From NCBI RefSeq assembly GCF_026210795.1, contig NC_089438.1:2129501-2193500 (forward strand): 64,000 nt of DNA. The letters are read 5' to 3'. Shown piece by piece: positions 59,737-64,000 of this stretch. Under the pieces are notes generated by a model. The model was not told the DNA's origin, searched no databases, and worked only from the letters and a program-made list of their open reading frames with translations. Source of the stretch: Rhizophagus irregularis. Its lineage: Eukaryota > Glomeromycota > Glomeromycetes > Glomerales > Glomeraceae. Positions within the stretch are counted from its first letter, which is position 1, and the number at the start of each line of letters is the position of its first letter. The position numbers were made by a program, and so were the translations under genes.

Positions 59737-61291
59737 AAACTCTTTCATGAATACATTTTTTACGAAAATTTCTGCGTAATAATTTTTTTTAAAAAATAAT
59801 CCCCTTATTAAATTTTATTACATAAATATAAAAATGTCTATGGATAAGAGCCGAACACCAAACGAAGAAGCTTTAGACTTCGTTTCCAAGTTTAACGAAA
59901 TTTATTTTCAAACTATTACACACCACTTAAGTTCTTTTGTACAGGACAGTTTCCTTAAGGACTTATTTGATAAAAACCCCTCAGTACTGAAGGATAAAGC
60001 CCAGATACTGATAGAGCGGTTTGGCGACTCAGCCAACTCTGTGAACTTTACTACACAGGCTCAAGCTATGAATATACAACCCACCACCCTTTCGCTAATA
60101 TTTTCTATAGCGCTATATGCTGCGTCCAGGTCTTGGGAAAATTTTTCTACCCAATTCTTTTGCAATTTTGGCGATATGGGAGATGATGATGATGACAATA
60201 AGGCTAATTCTCAGGTTACCTAATGGATGCGTCACCTTTTCTTGGGCAAGATGTAGATGATCTAAAACGCCAAGGATTTCAAATGCCACCAAATCCAGTA
60301 CCTATCAAGCTTCCATCAATGCCTGATATAGTAATGACCCCTGTTGATCAACCTGTAATACCCGAAAACTCCTGGAAGAAAGATAAACAAAGGCGCGTGT
60401 TACAGATGATAAACAAGTCACGAACCAATCAACAAAGGCAAAACCTGATGTGAAAACATTAGCCAAAAATTCTGAACTGGACGCTACACAGATACTGACA
60501 GGATACGAAGCTGTCGGAGAGGAGCAAGAGCGAATCTGAGACATAATAGTTTACGATATCCCATATACCTGGAACCTGCAGAAAATTTTAGCAGAGTTAA
60601 AATTTTGGGGAACGCTATTAAATGTTCCGTTAAACGGCAACATAAGTATCAGACTCTTTGAGTCAAAATAGCACTTTCTTCATTTGCCCTTCCTCAGTTT
60701 AATAAATATTGGACGACAGACCTAGGAGGTATACCTGTTAGATGGTTCCTTGCAAGTTGGACTTTACGAGAAAGAAAACAACGTGAAAAGTTCCAAGCTG
60801 TTATTCATGACATTCCGGAGGATATGACAATGGCTACCTTGTGGATGGACCGTAAACCATGTGAATTTTGCTCATTTAAAATTATACAAACAAGCAAAGG
60901 AAGGAGGAAACTTGTGGCCTATTTCAAGAATTGGGAGACCACACTAAGGGTCTTAGATATGCCACAGTTTTTCGTATCTAATGGTAAGGAGTTGAAATGG
61001 TGTTGACACTCCATTCCCACCTTGAAGAAAGCACACAATAAACCGAAGGCTAAAAATACACCGAATACGAAAAAGTCAGGTAAGTCTGATCAAAATTTGG
61101 AAAGTAAACAGCCTAAGAAGAAGGATAAACCTACATCCTCGAAGAAAGTCCCAAAAAATAATGACCAGGAGGAGAAGCACCCAAAAACTCAGAAGAAGGC
61201 AAAGAATTCCTCGAAGAAAAAGGGTGGTAATAAAGATAACAAGGCGGTTTTAGCAGAAATTTTAACTTTATTACAGAAGCTAGTTTAGCCT
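59737..61291 (+). pseudogene. LINE copy D: 5' leader and nearly complete ORF1
   Basis: Leader 59737-59833, then a clean 129-codon frame (MSMDKSRTPNEEALDFVSKF ... GDMGDDDDDNKANSQVT) that stops at 60223. The next frame continues as MDASPFLGQDVDDLKRQGF, then PDIVMTPVDQPVIPE. After a frameshift come ATQILTGYEAVGEEQE, IIVYDIPYTWNLQKILAELK, a Trp-rich middle region, and a Lys-rich tail (NTPNTKKSGKSDQNLESKQP KKKDKPTSSKK) ending ILTLLQKLV at 61288. This is the longest ORF1 copy in the window. Either it is a pseudogene with few lesions or ORF1 is read in two pieces. Confidence 0.75.
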
Positions 61292-61574
61292 ACGCTTTTA
61301 TTAGCGGTTTTACAAATTTCAGAATTGTATTACTTTTTAGGATAGAATATATTTATGTGTAGTGCCACAATTTCTTGAAAAGAGGACTTGTCCTCTCCAC
61401 TTTTTTATTTTTTCCCAGTGTGTCTGCCTGGACTTTTATCGGATGTGGTAGTGGTTCAGGTCTTTTTTTTTTAAGAAGTTAGGGTCGGTTTCCAGCTTCT
61501 CTGGTTGTCGATGGTAGGTTTTGGTTGGGTCATATTACTTAGTAATCTATCCCTCTTTGTATTCCCCACCTGCT

Positions 61575-62425
61575 TCACATAAAATAAATAAAGTTGGCCT
61601 TATGTTTAACGACAGAACGAATAGCACTTGTTGCTAAAGAACATTCAGATTTGGAGAGATGAGTAACTTGCATACGATATTCAAGCTTGGGTATGAGAAT
61701 GGTATTGTGCAAGTAAACAACTTGTTTAGCTGATAATTTCACTGGATGGATAGTAGTGGTGAAAGAATTACATTTGCAGGTGATTTGTTTTTGAACAAAA
61801 TCACAAGAGCCATTAATATTGAACCAAACACCTAAAAAATGAAAAGAGGTAGTCATGGGGATAGGTATAATAGAGATAGAAGGAACTCTATTCAAAGAGG
61901 ACAAAGCCAAGTTGAAAGTAATAGGTATAGGGGTCAAAACAGAAGTCAACAGCAAGGAGTTAAGTGGACAACATGAATTCCATTCCAGATTTTGAGGAAG
62001 AAATAAGAGTAGAATAATCCATAAAAACTAATAAGTGAAGGGGGAGAGAGAACATAAGGATCTGTCATTTCTTGTTTAAGAACTGTAAGCAGTAAATCTA
62101 TATAAATAACCTATAAAAGAGGAGAAATAACTTCGCCTTGGTTGATACCAATGCGAAACCTATAAAAAAGGAGTATTCCCATGACAACCATTCATCAAGA
62201 GTGGCAGATCCAATAAGGAATCGTAGATAGAGGGAGATACATCAGCCATTGGTGGTAAGTGGAGGACCATCTATTAGGAAGTAAAGAAACAGAAGCAAGA
62301 GGAGTAGATTTGATGGGAACAAAGTTTTGAAAGTGGTTGACAACAGCATTATCGATGTCCTTAGAATTAGTCAATAAGTGAAAGTGAGATGAGTAATCAA
62401 TAAAGATGCAAAAACTCTTTCCCAA
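61575..62425 (-). pseudogene. Antisense LINE reverse-transcriptase fragment with broken active site
   Basis: Minus-strand frames read GKSFCIFIDYSSHFHLLTNS, then FRIGINQGEVISPLL (RT block 4-5 style), then FMDYSTLISSSKSGMEFM, then NRVPSISIIPIPMTTSFHFL GVWFNING, then KLSAKQVVYLHNTILIPKLE YRMQVTHLSKSE. The box that should be F/YxDD reads FMDY (62014-62025), so the second catalytic Asp is lost. Stops also break the frame. It ends where the leader of LINE copy E begins (about 62412). Confidence 0.78.
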
Positions 62426-62977
62426 AACTCATTTTTTACGAAAATTTCTGCATAATAATTTTTTTATAAAAAATATTCCTTTACTTAATTTTATTACATA
62501 AATATAAAATGAACATGAATAAGAGTAGAATACAATACGAACCAACTGTAGAGTTCGTTTCAGAATATAATTTTATATTTTACCAAACCATAATTCACCA
62601 CTTAAGTTCGTTTGTAGAGGACGGTTTCCTCAAGAACTTATTCGAAAAAAACCTGTCAGTAGCTAAGGACAAAACTCAGTTACTGATAGAGAAGTTTGGC
62701 GAAGCTGCCAACCCTATGAACTTCACTTCACAAGCTAAAGCTACGAATATACAACCTACCACTCTTTCGCTGACTTGGGAAAATTTTGCTACCATGAAGG
62801 TATTACAGATGATGGATTGAAAGAGTCATCTGAAGCAGAGCTAGATAAAGATGATTTAGATTGATTAATCGATAATTTAGGTAATCCACCACCAAAACTA
62901 GTAAAAGAAACGCCTCTAATACTGCCTGATGTGGAGGTTGTCTAAAGCCGTGTTTGATCTCGTGACTTGTAAAAATT
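62412..62977 (+). pseudogene. LINE copy E: 5' leader and ORF1 start, interrupted by a MITE
   Basis: The leader starts aaactctttc and ends acataaatataaa just before the ATG at 62509. ORF1 reads MNMNKSRIQYEPTVEFVSEY, then TIIHHLSSFVEDGFLKNLFE, then NFTSQAKATNIQPTTLSL, and stops at 62820. The related sequence 'ccaaaactagtaaaagaaac' to 'ctgcctgatgtggagg' (62890-62940) still follows copy D order. Its continuation (cgtgtattacaactgataaacaag) resumes at 63308, after an inserted element. Confidence 0.75.
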
Positions 62978-63306
62978 TATTTTTTTACAAATAAAACTTT
63001 TTCGCCAATATATAAAACTTTCAAATTACACATAATATGTGTATTTTAACCTGCTGTGCAAGTTTACTTAGTTAGTGGGTTTTGAATACCGTTTTTGACA
63101 AATTTGAATTTTTCATTTTTATCATCCATTTTTGGATATGATCAGCAAAGATTATTCATTCATATGTAAAGTCAAAAACAGTGTTTAAAACCAGCTTTTT
63201 TTCACTAAGTAAACTTGTAAAGCAGGCCAAAATACACTTATTCTATAACTTTCATACTTACATTAATCTTAGTTCATAAAAAAATGGCTTATTTATAAAC
63301 AAAAAA
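62978..63306. mobile_element. ~330 bp foldback element inserted in LINE ORF1
   Basis: Left arm: gtgtattttaacctgctgtg, caagtttacttagttag, gttttgaataccgtttttga. Right arm, reversed: gtgtattttggcctgcttta, caagtttacttagtgaa, ggttttaaacactgttttt. Weaker symmetry extends outward (acaaataaaactttttcgcc and ataaataagccatttttt). The LINE ORF1 reading order continues across it. Exact ends are uncertain by about 10 bp. Confidence 0.8.
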
Positions 63307-64000
63307 CGTGTATTACAACTGATAAACAAGTTTAGAACCAATCAACAATGGATCTGAATACGGCCAATTTGGCTCACATCAGTACAAAATGAGTGATGGT
63401 CGATTATTACCAGTTTAACTATTATACATGTCATAATGTCATATAATTATTGTTTACCCAATCACAACTAAATAACTAAATTCACGCTGCGGGCACAATC
63501 ATGTGTTACTGTATCCAACATGTCCTTTAAATGTTATCTTTGCTAAAAACCTACTTCACCAGCTTACTTTTGAGCAGTTTGTATCTTATTAATGTCTTTC
63601 CTAAGAAAGTATTTGTTCATTTATTTCAAAATGAACCTTCTTTAAGGTATAATTCAGCACTATGAAAATATCGTTATACATTTAAAGGTGAGGCAGGAGA
63701 AAAACAAAAATAACAGGATATGTACTATTTGTGAATAGTGAAGAAATTTATGAAGTTTTTTTCAGTTAGGCACAAACAGAATGAATTGGTTGAATCTTTC
63801 AGTGTGAGACAGTTATCTGCACATTTACAACAGTTTTAGGAGAGTTTATTAATGGGTAAAGTTCAGAATTCTGCATACAAATTTTTTATAATTTTGAAGA
63901 ATTAATATTTTAATTTTTTTTCTTTTTTAGAAATGAAGTAACAAATGAAAATCACACTTCTGCTCACTCTGCAATACCTACAATCGCAATATAGATTTAT
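63307..64000. other. LINE ORF1 tail and unassigned sequence
   Basis: 63308-63350 still matches LINE ORF1 copy D (cgtgt.ttaca.atgataaacaag, aaccaatcaacaa). After that I recognise nothing. Near 63730-63900 a broken frame reads VRHKQNELVESFSVRQLSAH LQQF, with a stop, then ESLLMGKVQNSAYKFF; this may be a gene fragment running off the right edge. Confidence 0.35.

Overview
The window looks like nuclear DNA of an arbuscular mycorrhizal fungus of the Rhizophagus type (Glomeromycotina). That is inferred from very high A+T content, many short introns, fungal-type housekeeping proteins, a large TRP-like channel and LINE/MITE debris of the kind common in that genus. No organelle, bacterial or viral segment was recognised. 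Product calls come from reading translated exons by eye; no search was run.

Layout. 1-774 is the 3' end of ORC5. 775-7015 is gene-free and very A+T-rich: a 4.5-unit, ~272 bp tandem repeat, a ~660 bp nearly C-free low-complexity tract and a 462 bp foldback element. 7016-43583 is gene-rich: ATP synthase delta (ATP16), a Rab11 GTPase, a BRWD/PHIP-type WD40-Tudor-bromodomain protein, a PTTG1IP-like PSI-domain membrane protein, a GNPAT/PlsB-family acyltransferase, a TRP-like cation channel, a coiled-coil membrane protein with two possible C-termini, prefoldin subunit 2, a RING-type membrane protein, the mitochondrial ABC exporter Atm1, bystin (Enp1) and ER Hsp70 BiP (Kar2). Two divergent pairs (PFD2/RING and ATM1/ENP1) share intergenic spaces of only 120 and 157 bp.

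43584-64000 holds almost no intact genes. It is a stack of inverted-repeat elements, several with recognisable target-site duplications, followed by broken copies of one LINE family. These include Gag-like ORF1 copies on both strands, RNase H and reverse-transcriptase pieces with lost catalytic residues, and three copies sharing one 5' leader. One MITE-like element sits inside a LINE ORF1.

The genes form no pathway cluster; they are housekeeping functions (replication licensing, mitochondrial ATP and Fe-S export, secretion, chaperones, ribosome biogenesis, lipid synthesis). The least ordinary points are the channel gene, the alternative membrane anchors at 33206-33649, GC-AG introns with a likely micro-exon, the HEDL (not HDEL) end of BiP, and the transposon-dense right third.
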